Origin: JAUYQR01 sp031415015
GTDB taxonomy: Bacteria > Pseudomonadota > Alphaproteobacteria > Rhodobacterales > Rhodobacteraceae
Assembly: GCA_031415015.1 (NCBI GenBank)
Contig: JANOQT010000136.1
Location: forward strand, 1 to 64,000
Length of the DNA: 64,000 nucleotides
Direction of reading: 5' to 3'
Below the pieces are notes generated by a model. It searched no databases, was not told the DNA's origin, and saw only the letters and a program-made list of their open reading frames with translations. Within the stretch, counting starts at the first letter, position 1. Each line of letters opens with the position of its first letter. Shown in pieces: positions 1 through 8,251 of the stretch. A program made the translations under genes and the position numbers.

Positions 1-24
1 CCGCGCCGATAGACGAGGCTTTTC

Positions 25-1026
25 GTGGCCAAGACACGCATAGGACCGGAAGAATTTTCGCGCCCCCTTCGCCGACTGCTGGTGGGGCTGCTGGTGCTGA
101 TGCTGATCGGCCTGTTCATCCTGTGGCGGATCGACAGCCCCCGCGTCGAACGATTTCGCGCCTCACTTGTCGATGCGGTGGTGCCGAACCTCGACTGGGC
201 GCTGGTGCCGGTGACGCAGGTGGCCGCGATGTTTGACGACTGGCAGTCCTACACCCGGATCTACGAACAGAACCAGGAGTTGAAGCGCGAACTGCAGCAG
301 ATGAAGGCGTGGAAAGAGGCCGCCCTGCAGCTGGAACAAAAGAACGCCCGCCTTCTGGACCTGAACAAGGTCCGGCTCGACCCGAAGTTCACCTATGTCA
401 CCGGCGTCGTGCTGGCCGACAGCGGCAGCCCGTTCCGCCAGTCGGTCCTTCTCAACGTGGGCGCGCGTGACGGTATCCGCGACGGCTGGGCCACGATGGA
501 CGGCATCGGTCTGGTCGGTCGCATCTCCGGCGTGGGGGAACGCACCGCCCGGGTCATCCTGATCACCGATTCAAACAGCCGGATCCCGGTCACCATCCAG
601 CCATCCGGCCAGAAGGCGCTGTTGTCGGGCGACAACTCTCCCCTGCCGCCCTTGGAGTTCATTGAGGATACCGATGAGGTCCGCCCCGGCGACCGTGTCG
701 TCACCTCGGGGGATGGTGGGGTGTTTCCGGCGGGCCTTCTGGTCGGACAGGTGGCCCTTGGCACCGACAAGCGGCTGCGCGTCGTGCTGGCCGCCGATTA
801 TCAGCGGCTGGAATTCCTGCGCGTGTTGCGCAGCCACGAGCTGGAACCGATCACCGATCCCGGCAGCCTTGTGGCCCCGCCGGTCCTGACACCGCGGCCT
901 GACACCTCGACCGAAGCGGCGGAATCCGCCGCTGGTGCCCCCCCAACCGCAACCGAGGGCGGCGATGTCGATGCCGCAGGCTCGGGACTGGCCGAAGGCG
1001 CGGATACGGAGGCCACCGATGGGTGA
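25..1026 (+). CDS. mreC: Rod shape-determining protein MreC
   Basis: MreC is a bitopic inner-membrane protein of the elongasome that links MreB to the periplasmic wall synthases. The 333-residue product has one membrane segment at about residues 18-36, a coiled coil at about 70-105, and the two-lobed beta-rich MreC core to about residue 275. The last 50 or so residues are an Ala/Thr/Gly-rich tail, common in this group. The start is GTG at 25, and mreB is expected just upstream, outside the window. Its 3' end overlaps mreD by 8 bp, so the mre/mrd genes are very probably cotranscribed. Confidence 0.93.
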   Translation: MAKTRIGPEEFSRPLRRLLVGLLVLMLIGLFILWRIDSPRVERFRASLVDAVVPNLDWALVPVTQVAAMFDDWQSYTRIYEQNQELKRELQQMKAWKEAALQLEQKNARLLDLNKVRLDPKFTYVTGVVLADSGSPFRQSVLLNVGARDGIRDGWATMDGIGLVGRISGVGERTARVILITDSNSRIPVTIQPSGQKALLSGDNSPLPPLEFIEDTDEVRPGDRVVTSGDGGVFPAGLLVGQVALGTDKRLRVVLAADYQRLEFLRVLRSHELEPITDPGSLVAPPVLTPRPDTSTEAAESAAGAPPTATEGGDVDAAGSGLAEGADTEATDG

Positions 1027-1558
1027 CATCTGGCGATCCGCGCACTGGATCTATCGCGGGCTGTTCCTGACGCTGGCGTTAACGTTGTTGTTCGTCCGCC
1101 TGCTGCCGATTGCCCATACGGCGGGGGCCTTTCCGGGGCCGGACCTGCTGCTGTGCCTGATCATGGCCTGGGTCGTGCGGCGGCCCGACTTTCTGCCGTT
1201 GCCGCTGATTGTCACGGTCATCCTGATCGAAGACCTGATCCTGATGCGCCCGCCCGGCCTGTGGACGGCGCTGGTTGTCCTGTCGACGGAATTCCTGCGC
1301 TCCCGCGTGGCCCTGACCCGCGAGCTGAACTTTCTGGTCGAATGGATGCTGGTGTCGGGCCTGATGCTGGCGATGCTGCTGGCCTTCCGGCTGATCCTTG
1401 CCATTTCGATGGTACCGCAGCCACCCTTCGGCTTTTCCATCGTGCAAGTATTGTGGTCAATCGTGCTCTATCCGGTCGTCGTCGGCCTGTCGCGGCTGAT
1501 CCTCGATCTGCGCAAACCTGCCACCGGCGAGATCGACGATTTCGGGAGGCGGCTATGA
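1019..1558 (+). CDS. mreD: Rod shape-determining protein MreD
   Basis: MreD is the small polytopic inner-membrane partner of MreC in the elongation complex. The 179-residue product is almost entirely hydrophobic, with about five predicted membrane segments, the usual size for the family. I chose the ATG at 1019, which overlaps the end of mreC; a longer open frame begins at 935 inside mreC but would add non-conserved low-complexity sequence. The stop overlaps the start of mrdA in an ATGA arrangement, consistent with translational coupling. Identity rests on position and hydropathy, since MreD sequences are poorly conserved. Confidence 0.88.
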   Translation: MGDIWRSAHWIYRGLFLTLALTLLFVRLLPIAHTAGAFPGPDLLLCLIMAWVVRRPDFLPLPLIVTVILIEDLILMRPPGLWTALVVLSTEFLRSRVALTRELNFLVEWMLVSGLMLAMLLAFRLILAISMVPQPPFGFSIVQVLWSIVLYPVVVGLSRLILDLRKPATGEIDDFGRRL

Positions 1559-3501
1559 GACGAACCGCCCGCGACAGCGAAGACAGCGCCCGCATGATCA
1601 ACCGCCGTGCCCTGATGCTGGGGGGTGCCATGACGGCGATGGTCGCGGCGCTTGGCGTGCGGATGCGCTATCTGCAGGTCGATCAGGCCGACGAATTCAA
1701 GCTTCTGGCGGAAGAAAACCGCATCAACATCCGCCTGATCCCGCCGGAACGCGGGCTGATCTATGACCGCAACGGCAAGCTGATCGCCGACAACGAACAG
1801 AACTACCGCGTTGTGATCACCCGAGAGGCGGCGGGCGATGCCGGTCTGGTGCTGCGGCGTCTGGCCGGCGTGATCCCGATGACCCCCGAAGAGCTGGACA
1901 GCGCCATCAAAGAGGTTGAGACCCTGCGCGCCTTCGTGCCGGTAACCGTGGCTGAACGCCTGTCATGGGAAGACTTCTCCAAGGTGGCACTGAACGCCCC
2001 CGCGCTGCCCGGTGTGCTGCCAGAGGTCGGCCTGTCGCGGCAATACCCGCTGGATCAGGATTTCGCCCATGTGGTGGGCTATGTCGGCCCGGTCAGCGAA
2101 AAGGATCTTGAGGCGCTGGAAAGCCCCGACCCCCTGCTGAAGATCCCGAAATTCCAGATCGGCAAGATCGGGGTGGAAAAGTGGATGGAAGACACCCTGC
2201 GCGGATCGGCGGGCACCAAGCGGATCGAGGTGAATTCCGCCGGGCGGGTGATGCGCGAACTGGAACGGCAGGACGGCCAGCCCGGCGCAGATATCCGCCT
2301 GACCATCGACGCCGATGTGCAGAACTTTGCCCAGGCCCGGCTTGGCAATGAAAGCGCTGCCGCCGTGGTGATGGATGTGACCAACGGCGATATCATCTGC
2401 ATCGCCTCGGCCCCGTCGTTCGACCCGAACCTGTTCGTGCGGGGCATCAGTCATGACGATTACAACCTCTTGACCGAAAACGACCATCGCCCCTTGGCCA
2501 ACAAATCCGTGTCGGGGGCCTATCCGCCCGGTTCGACCTTCAAGATGGTGACGGCGCTTGCGGCCCTTGAGGCCGGGGTGATCACCGCCGAAACCCGCAT
2601 CAGCTGCCCCGGCTATATCGAGTTTGGCGGGCGGCGGTTCCACTGCTGGAAACGTGCGGGGCATGGCACCGTGAACCTGTCACGCTCGCTTACCGAAAGC
2701 TGCGACGTGTATTACTACGAAATTGCGCAGAAGGTCGGCATCGACAAGATCGCCGAAATGGGCCGCAAGCTGGGTCTGGGCCAACGGCTTGACCTGCCGA
2801 TGTCGGCGATTACCGAAGGCAGCATGCCCGACAAGGCGTGGAAGCAGGAACGCCACAAGGCCGAATGGCGGATCGGCGACACCATCAACGCCTCAATCGG
2901 GCAGGGCTATGTACTGACCTCGCCGCTGCAACTTGCGGTGATGACCGCGCGCATCGCGTCAGGCCGGGCTGTGCAGCCAAGGCTCGTCCGCATGATCAAT
3001 GATCAGGAGGTGCCGGTGCCCGACGCTGCCCCCCTCGGCCTGACGCCCGACATGCTGCTGGCGGTGCAAAAAGGGATGCATGATGTTGTCAACGCCGAAC
3101 GCGGCACCGCGAAATCCTCGCGCATTGTCGACGCGACGATGACCCTTGCGGGCAAGACCGGCACCAGTCAGGTCCGCAACATCTCCACCGCCGAACGGGC
3201 AAGCGGCGTCATCTCGAACGATGATCTGCCGTGGAACCGCCGCGACCACGCGCTGTTTGTCGGCTTCGCCCCCTATGAAAACCCGCGCTACGCGGTGTCG
3301 GTCGTGGTGGAACATGGCGGTGGCGGGTCCACTGCCGCAGCGCCCATCGCCCGCGACATCATCCTGCGCGCGATGTCCGACGGCCTGCCCTCGCTGGACG
3401 CCTATCCCGCCAGCCAGCGCGGCCGGATCGAGACCATGCTGAACGAATTGCAGCTGCGCGATCCGGTCACCGGGCAGCCCCCGGTGAAGTCACGGGCATG
3501 A
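1555..3501 (+). CDS. mrdA: Penicillin-binding protein 2 (peptidoglycan D,D-transpeptidase MrdA)
   Basis: PBP2 is the class B transpeptidase of the elongasome and crosslinks new peptidoglycan made by RodA. The 648-residue product has one N-terminal membrane anchor (about residues 20-38), a dimerisation domain beginning with the RGLIYDRNG motif, and a C-terminal transpeptidase domain. Active-site motifs are visible: STFK with Ser327, SCD at 382-384 and KTG at 534-536. I chose the ATG at 1555, which overlaps the mreD stop; the frame is open further upstream but that part is only the mreD region read in another frame. rodA follows after 10 bp. Confidence 0.95.
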   Translation: MRRTARDSEDSARMINRRALMLGGAMTAMVAALGVRMRYLQVDQADEFKLLAEENRINIRLIPPERGLIYDRNGKLIADNEQNYRVVITREAAGDAGLVLRRLAGVIPMTPEELDSAIKEVETLRAFVPVTVAERLSWEDFSKVALNAPALPGVLPEVGLSRQYPLDQDFAHVVGYVGPVSEKDLEALESPDPLLKIPKFQIGKIGVEKWMEDTLRGSAGTKRIEVNSAGRVMRELERQDGQPGADIRLTIDADVQNFAQARLGNESAAAVVMDVTNGDIICIASAPSFDPNLFVRGISHDDYNLLTENDHRPLANKSVSGAYPPGSTFKMVTALAALEAGVITAETRISCPGYIEFGGRRFHCWKRAGHGTVNLSRSLTESCDVYYYEIAQKVGIDKIAEMGRKLGLGQRLDLPMSAITEGSMPDKAWKQERHKAEWRIGDTINASIGQGYVLTSPLQLAVMTARIASGRAVQPRLVRMINDQEVPVPDAAPLGLTPDMLLAVQKGMHDVVNAERGTAKSSRIVDATMTLAGKTGTSQVRNISTAERASGVISNDDLPWNRRDHALFVGFAPYENPRYAVSVVVEHGGGGSTAAAPIARDIILRAMSDGLPSLDAYPASQRGRIETMLNELQLRDPVTGQPPVKSRA

Positions 3502-3511
3502 GGGGGACGCG

Positions 3512-4651
3512 ATGAGCTTTCTGGAATACCGCGTTAAACAGGCCCCCGCAGGCTTGCGCAAGATCCTGTTCGTCAACTGGCCGCTGGTCGTACTGGTCAC
3601 CGCCGTCGCTTCGGTCGGGTTCCTGATGCTGTACTCCATCGCGGGCGGCAACCTCGATACCTGGGCACGCCCGCAGATGGAACGCTTCGGCGTCGGCATG
3701 GTCCTGATGTTCATCGTCGCCATGGTCCCGATCTGGTTCTGGCGCAACATGGCGGCGCTGGCCTATGTGGTGGCCTTTCTCCTCCTCCTCGTCGTGGAAT
3801 TCTTCGGCGATGTCGGCATGGGCGCGCAACGCTGGATCGACCTCGGGTTCATCCGCCTGCAACCGTCCGAGATGATGAAATTCACCCTCGTGATGGCGCT
3901 GGCCGCCTATTACGACTGGCTCGACACCAAGAAGACCTCGCGCATCTTCTTCGTCCTGATCCCGGTCGCCCTGATCATCGCCCCCACCGTCCTCGTCCTC
4001 ATGCAGCCCAACCTCGGCACCTCGCTGATGCTGGTAATGGCTGGCGGCACCGTGATGTTCGTCGCGGGCGTCAGTCTGTGGTACTTCGCCGGCGTGATCT
4101 CGCTGGGCGTCGGTGCGGTTGCCGGGGTGTTCCTGTCGCGCGGCACACCATGGCAGTTCCTGCACGACTACCAGTACAAGCGCATCGACACCTTCCTTGA
4201 CCCCACCGCCGACCCCCTTGGTGCGGGCTACAACATCATTCAGGCCAAGATCGCGCTTGGCTCCGGCGGCTGGTCCGGCAAGGGCTTCATGCAAGGCACC
4301 CAGTCGCGCCTGAACTTCCTGCCCGAAAAGCACACCGACTTCATCTTCACCACCCTGGCCGAAGAATTCGGCTTTCTCGGCGCCTTCTCCCTCCTGACCC
4401 TCTACGCGCTGATCATCGGCTTCTGCCTTGTCGCCGCCTTCCAGAACAAGGACCGCTTCTCGGCCCTGCTGATCATCGGGGTCGCCGCGAACTTCTTCTT
4501 CTACCTGGCCGTCAACCTGTCGATGGTGATGGGCATGGCCCCCGTCGTCGGCGTGCCGCTGCCACTGCTGTCCTACGGCGGGTCGGCCATGCTGGTGCTG
4601 CTCGTCGGCTTCGGTCTGGTGCAAAGCGCCCACGTCCACAGGCCACGCTGA
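3512..4651 (+). CDS. mrdB: Peptidoglycan glycosyltransferase RodA (SEDS family)
   Basis: RodA is the SEDS-family glycosyltransferase that polymerises lipid II during cell elongation in complex with PBP2. The 379-residue product is polytopic with about ten membrane segments. Conserved SEDS features are visible, including the GAQRWIDLG stretch, the large periplasmic loop with LTGxS-like GKGFMQGTQS and the EKHTDFIFT motif, and the C-terminal PLPLLSYGGS signature. It starts at ATG 3512 just after mrdA and is followed after one base by the DUF1345 gene, so it probably belongs to the same operon. Confidence 0.95.
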   Translation: MSFLEYRVKQAPAGLRKILFVNWPLVVLVTAVASVGFLMLYSIAGGNLDTWARPQMERFGVGMVLMFIVAMVPIWFWRNMAALAYVVAFLLLLVVEFFGDVGMGAQRWIDLGFIRLQPSEMMKFTLVMALAAYYDWLDTKKTSRIFFVLIPVALIIAPTVLVLMQPNLGTSLMLVMAGGTVMFVAGVSLWYFAGVISLGVGAVAGVFLSRGTPWQFLHDYQYKRIDTFLDPTADPLGAGYNIIQAKIALGSGGWSGKGFMQGTQSRLNFLPEKHTDFIFTTLAEEFGFLGAFSLLTLYALIIGFCLVAAFQNKDRFSALLIIGVAANFFFYLAVNLSMVMGMAPVVGVPLPLLSYGGSAMLVLLVGFGLVQSAHVHRPR

Positions 4652-4652
4652 A

Positions 4653-5306
4653 ATGGGCCGCGATGAAAGTGAACCCCGTCAAATGATCCGCATCGCCCCC
4701 CGCCACGGCCGCTTCCTGATCGCCTTCGCCTTTGGCACGGCCATCGCGCTGGCCGCCTGGGTCCAGCACGTCACGCCGGTCTTCTGCCTGCTGTCGGGGG
4801 TCAATACCTTCTTCCTGCTCTACCTCGCCCTCATGGCCAGCATGATCCGCGCCTCCGGGGCCGAGGCGTTGCGCCGCCACGCCGCAAAGGCTGATGAGGG
4901 CGTGGCGCTGATCCTGCTGCTGGCCCTGCTGGCCGTCATGGTCAGCGTCACGGCGATCTTCCTGGTGCTGAACGCGTCAGAGACCAGCTTGGCCGCCCGC
5001 GCCGCCGCCCTGATCAGCCTGCCGCTGGGATGGATCACCGTGCATGTGCTGGCTGCGTTCCACTACGCGCATATGTACTACCGCCTGTCCCAGCGCGGCC
5101 TGATCTTTCCCGGCAAGGCCGAGCCTGAGGCCTGGGATTTCCTCTATTTCAGCTTCACCATCGGCATGACCGCTCAGGTCTCGGATGTGGTGGCTGACAG
5201 TTCGGCCATGCGAAAGGCGATCCTCGTCCACGCCGTCGCCTCGTTCTTCTACAACACCGGCATTCTGGCGCTTGCCGTCAACGCCGTGGTGACGGCGGGC
5301 GGCTGA
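4653..5306 (+). CDS. DUF1345 family membrane protein
   Basis: This is a 217-residue inner-membrane protein of the DUF1345 family, whose biochemical role is unknown. It has about five hydrophobic segments and the diagnostic motif DFLYFSFTIGMTAQVSDV near residues 168-185, which resembles an ion-channel-like re-entrant segment. The ATG at 4653 lies one base after the rodA stop; an internal ATG at 4683 is an alternative start that would remove a non-conserved decapeptide. The tight spacing suggests read-through from the elongasome operon, but a direct role in wall synthesis is not supported by the family. Confidence 0.82.
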   Translation: MGRDESEPRQMIRIAPRHGRFLIAFAFGTAIALAAWVQHVTPVFCLLSGVNTFFLLYLALMASMIRASGAEALRRHAAKADEGVALILLLALLAVMVSVTAIFLVLNASETSLAARAAALISLPLGWITVHVLAAFHYAHMYYRLSQRGLIFPGKAEPEAWDFLYFSFTIGMTAQVSDVVADSSAMRKAILVHAVASFFYNTGILALAVNAVVTAGG

Positions 5307-5320
5307 CGCCTGCCGCACCC

Positions 5321-5343
5321 GTAGGATGGGCAATCTGCCCATC
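5321..5343 (+). repeat. REP-like hairpin, GATGGGC stem type
   Basis: GTAG at 5321-5324 is followed by a perfect hairpin with arms GATGGGC (5325-5331) and GCCCATC (5337-5343) and a 5-base loop. It has the same GTAG-plus-hairpin layout as nine other copies in the window, and it lies 7 bases beyond the end of the methyltransferase C-terminal remnant. Confidence 0.7.
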
Positions 5344-5350
5344 TTCCCCG

Positions 5351-5560
5351 TCACAAATCCATCGCCCCCTGCCGCCCGCCGTCCACCTCCCGCGCCGCGC
5401 GCTTGTGGCTGGCCTGCACCAAGGGCACCCGCACCGCCCGGTCACACAACTCCATCGCTTCGGCAATCGTCACGATTTGGATGCGCGGCACCGATCCCGC
5501 CAGCCCCGGCAGCGTATACTGCCCCGCCACCGCCGCCTCGGCGACCATCGGGCGTGGAAT
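5351..5560 (-). pseudogene. C-terminal remnant of a site-specific DNA methyltransferase
   Basis: Read on the minus strand from 5560 to the TGA at 5351, this encodes about 69 residues resembling the end of N4/N6 DNA methyltransferases of the Mod-like family. The stretch RPMVAEAAVAGQYTLPG is followed by PRIQIVTIAEAM, which matches the family's usual 'EAA.AG.Y.......PR.QI.TI..L' ending. No start or catalytic motif belongs to it. It begins exactly where the toxin gene stops, and the matching N-terminal remnant lies at 6662-6976 on the same strand. I infer one ancestral gene whose middle was lost when the toxin-antitoxin pair arrived. Confidence 0.65.
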
Positions 5561-5958
5561 CAAATGGATCGGAACTTGGCGCCTTTGTTCAGCGGCAACA
5601 AGAACAAGCCGTTTTCGTTGTTTTTTCGCTGGGCAACGATTGCCTCCCAATGCCACAGGATCGTAGCCGCCTGTTGGTTGGCAGGAAGCTTCTCAACTGA
5701 AGGAGCAAGGTAGAATACAAGTATGCCTCCCCGTAGTATGGCGGCCCGCTCCGGCTTTCGCTTTGCCTGCGCAATGTCTTTGGAGAAAACGATCCAGTCT
5801 TTTTCACGGCCAAGCTCTTCATAAAGAGCCACATCTTTTATTCGATGATCAAACTTGTCTCGCAGCGCAAATGACTCATGACCATCAACCGAAACAAGCG
5901 CGTGAAGCGCGCGCGCGATAGCAGGAGGCATATTGTGATCAAATAAAGCCCTGACCAC
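5560..5958 (-). CDS. vapC: VapC45-like PIN-domain toxin
   Basis: The 132-residue product fits the PIN-like toxin family of Mycobacterium VapC45, predicted ribonucleases. It opens with FDHNMPP, carrying an early acidic residue (Asp7), and has further conserved acids near Asp42 and Asp61 (FSKD), followed by a PERAAI motif typical of the family. It overlaps the antitoxin gene by 20 bp, as usual for such pairs. Its codon use is clearly AT-richer than the surrounding genes, which suggests recent transfer. RNase activity is inferred, not shown. Confidence 0.78.
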   Translation of the reverse strand: MVRALFDHNMPPAIARALHALVSVDGHESFALRDKFDHRIKDVALYEELGREKDWIVFSKDIAQAKRKPERAAILRGGILVFYLAPSVEKLPANQQAATILWHWEAIVAQRKNNENGLFLLPLNKGAKFRSI

Positions 5959-6637
5959 TATTCACTCCGATGGGTTGATTGAGGCCATCCTCGAATCTAA
6001 CCGCATCCTTCACTTGGGAAATGTCAATCTCATATAATTTGCTCAAATACTTATGATCATGAAATCTTTCGAAATCTCGGAACAGGGTTCCTGTAGAAAC
6101 CCCATAGTCATCCAAAATCGGTTCTCCGAATGATCGCTCGGGATCAATAACGACATGTTTTGCCTGCTCCGGCCTCCATCTCGAAACGCGGCCACCTTCG
6201 AACTCAAGTCCTTTGACCGACTGTGCTACGAGCCGTGCAAATACTTTCTGCCCCGGCCGCTTCTTTGAAAGGCTTACAAGTTCGCCATCATGCTCAACTG
6301 CATTCATGAGGACTTCAGTCCCGTCAGTCTTGAACTGAATGGTCGAAAGCGGTCTTTCTATGCCAAATCGATTCTTCGCAAACTCAATTGCATATCTTAC
6401 TGCCTGCAACGATATTCCTGCACATCGCAGCGCTCGAACAACTCGCAGTTCAATTAGGTCAATGAAGCTGATTTCTGTCGTATCATCAAGGAATTGATAG
6501 TGCGCTTTCCATAGTGGCTCGTGAGGGCCGCTTCCCCTCGTCCAACGCAACACATCCTGAGGCGAACTTCCAAGAAGACGTGCAGCCTGCCTTGGACTGT
6601 AAATTCCCTCACCAAGGATAGTTCGGTCTAGTGGCAT
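5939..6637 (-). CDS. vapB: VapB45-like antitoxin with DUF433 domain
   Basis: This 232-residue protein pairs with the downstream PIN toxin. The N-terminal part (about residues 10-75) looks like a MerR/HTH DNA-binding region with IYSPRQAARLLG. The C-terminal part (about 155-215) is a DUF433 domain with VIDPERSFGEPIL and KDAVRFE. Size and order match mycobacterial VapB45 (about 239 residues) upstream of VapC45. The likely role is neutralising the toxin and repressing the operon. The ATG at 6637 has an AGGA about 7 bases upstream. The gene is AT-rich compared with its neighbours. Confidence 0.75.
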   Translation of the reverse strand: MPLDRTILGEGIYSPRQAARLLGSSPQDVLRWTRGSGPHEPLWKAHYQFLDDTTEISFIDLIELRVVRALRCAGISLQAVRYAIEFAKNRFGIERPLSTIQFKTDGTEVLMNAVEHDGELVSLSKKRPGQKVFARLVAQSVKGLEFEGGRVSRWRPEQAKHVVIDPERSFGEPILDDYGVSTGTLFRDFERFHDHKYLSKLYEIDISQVKDAVRFEDGLNQPIGVNSGQGFI

Positions 6638-6661
6638 CTTGGTCCTAGTGCGTTGCGCCTA

Positions 6662-6976
6662 TCAGCACAGAGTTGCAAGCATAGACGAACACGCCGGAAC
6701 GGCAAGGTGGCACATCGCCCGCAGCATGGTCGATGCCGCCACATTCCCACAGCGCATCACATCGCCGAATGCCGCCTCGGCGCTGTCATTCCAGTGCCAG
6801 GTGTCATCAAACGCCTCGATCTGCGCGGCGCTCTCACTGCCCGACGGCTCCTTGAACAGCACGTTGTAGCTGGCGTTGGAATTGAACGGCGGGTCCAGAT
6901 AGATCAGGTCGACCGACGCATCCTTGATGCTGTCCCTCAGCACCGCCAGATTGTCGCCGTAATAAAGGTGGTTCAT
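6662..6976 (-). pseudogene. N-terminal remnant of a site-specific DNA methyltransferase
   Basis: From ATG 6976 the minus strand encodes MNHLYYGDNLAVLR and then VDLIYLDPPFNSN, which contains the catalytic DPPF (motif IV) of beta-class N4/N6 DNA methyltransferases. Family-like sequence continues through AFDDTWHW to about residue 85 and then degenerates before a TGA at 6662. A complete enzyme would be some 400 residues or more and would include the SAM-binding FxGxG motif, which is absent here. An upstream in-frame ATG exists but lies inside a REP hairpin. The missing middle has been replaced by the vapBC-like pair. Confidence 0.72.
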
Positions 6977-6985
6977 CCCGCCCCC

Positions 6986-7010
6986 GTAGGGTGCGCATTC
7001 ATGGCGCACC
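6986..7010 (+). repeat. REP-like hairpin, GGTGCGC stem type
   Basis: GTAG at 6986-6989 is followed by arms GGTGCGC (6990-6996) and GCGCACC (7004-7010) around a 7-base loop. The same stem occurs at 11793-11855. It sits 10 bases upstream of the methyltransferase remnant start, so the island at 5321-7010 has a REP-like element at each edge. Confidence 0.75.
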
Positions 7011-7170
7011 AACCCGTTATCCCACCCTGCCCGCCAGCAGTTAACCCCACGTTATCGCCCCCCCGCCCCGCCCCGCAACGGTGCGAAAGCAAAGCCCTTG
7101 CGGCCCCCCAATCCCTAACCCTTCGTTAACGCGCCCCTGCAACCCCTTGATTTTTCGTGTCCCGCACCCT

Positions 7171-7186
7171 TGTCCACGCGTGGACA
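7171..7186. promoter_or_regulatory. 16-bp perfect palindrome upstream of ghrA
   Basis: TGTCCACGCGTGGACA is a perfect 16-bp inverted repeat about 80 bases before the ghrA start, in a region with no gene. Its size and symmetry fit an operator for a dimeric regulator. The cognate protein is unknown, and no second full copy was seen in the window. Confidence 0.4.
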
Positions 7187-7264
7187 CCCCGCAAACCCCG
7201 GTCTGGACAAACCCCCGCCCCCGCCCTCTACTTCCCAAAAGACCCACAGCCCCCAAGGCCCCCC

Positions 7265-8182
7265 ATGCCCCAGATCCTCTTCGCCGCCCCCACCCTCTGG
7301 CCCGACTATCAGACCGCCCTCCCCCAGGCCCTGACCGAGGCGGGGGTGCAGGCCCGGATCGTGACCGAAACCCCCGACCCCGCCCTCATCGACTACATCG
7401 TCTATGCCCCCTCCGCCCCCCTGCAGGACTTCACCCCCTTCACCCGGACGAAGGCCGTCCTCAGCCTCTGGGCCGGGGTGGAACGGATCGTCGGCAACCC
7501 CACCCTGACCCAGCCGCTGTGCCGGATGGTGGACCCCTTCCTCACCGAAGGCATGGTCGAATGGGTCGTGGGCCACACCCTGCGCCACCACCTCGGGATG
7601 GACCGCCACATCGTCAACCCGGGCCACGTCTGGGACCCGACCTGCCCGCCCCTTGCCCGCGAACGCCCGGTGACGATCCTTGGCACGGGCACCCTCGGCA
7701 CGGCCTGCGCCACCGCCCTGCGCGCCCTCAACTTCCCCGTGACCGGCTGGGGCCGCACCCCGAAACCCGGCTGCCTGCACGGGCCGGACGGCCTTGTCAC
7801 CGCGCTGAAGACGGCACAGATCCTCGTCACCCTTCTGCCTCGCACACCCGAGACGGAAAGCCTGCTGAACGCCCGCACCCTTGCCATGTTGCCTGAGGGC
7901 GCGGTGATCCTGAACCCCGGCCGGGGCGCGCTGATCGACGACGCCGCCTTGCTGGCAGCCCTTGATGCGGGCCACATCGCCCACGCCACGCTGGATGTCT
8001 TCCGCACCGAACCTCTGCCCGCGGGTCACCCCTACTGGTCACACCGCAAGGTTACCGTCACCCCCCACATCGCCGCCGACACCCGCGCCCAATCGGCCGC
8101 CCGGGTCATCGCCGAAAACATCCGGCGCGGCGAGGCGGGCGAGCCCCTCTTGCATCAGGTTGACCGCAGCTTGGCGTATTGA
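7265..8182 (+). CDS. ghrA: Glyoxylate/hydroxypyruvate reductase A-like 2-hydroxyacid dehydrogenase
   Basis: This is a 305-residue NAD(P)H-dependent D-2-hydroxyacid dehydrogenase that resembles GhrA, which reduces glyoxylate and hydroxypyruvate. The nucleotide-binding domain shows GTGTLGTACA, followed by LLPRTPET and the NPGRGALIDD motif carrying the substrate Arg region. The catalytic His is in TPHIAADT near residue 277. The ATG at 7265 is preferred because homologues start near MPQILFAA; the frame is open from 7157 but that extension is proline-rich and non-conserved. It appears monocistronic with its own upstream region. Confidence 0.85.
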   Translation: MPQILFAAPTLWPDYQTALPQALTEAGVQARIVTETPDPALIDYIVYAPSAPLQDFTPFTRTKAVLSLWAGVERIVGNPTLTQPLCRMVDPFLTEGMVEWVVGHTLRHHLGMDRHIVNPGHVWDPTCPPLARERPVTILGTGTLGTACATALRALNFPVTGWGRTPKPGCLHGPDGLVTALKTAQILVTLLPRTPETESLLNARTLAMLPEGAVILNPGRGALIDDAALLAALDAGHIAHATLDVFRTEPLPAGHPYWSHRKVTVTPHIAADTRAQSAARVIAENIRRGEAGEPLLHQVDRSLAY

Positions 8183-8251
8183 CCGAAAAGAGGTCGGGAA
8201 CAGACGCGCCGCCATTGTGCACCCGTGGAACCACTTCCCCGAGGGAGCTAC

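Noticed and set aside
3467..4639. Long open frame of 390 codons opposite rodA on the minus strand
   Set aside because: Its composition is His/Gln/Asp-rich with no motif, and it mirrors the high-GC third positions of rodA.
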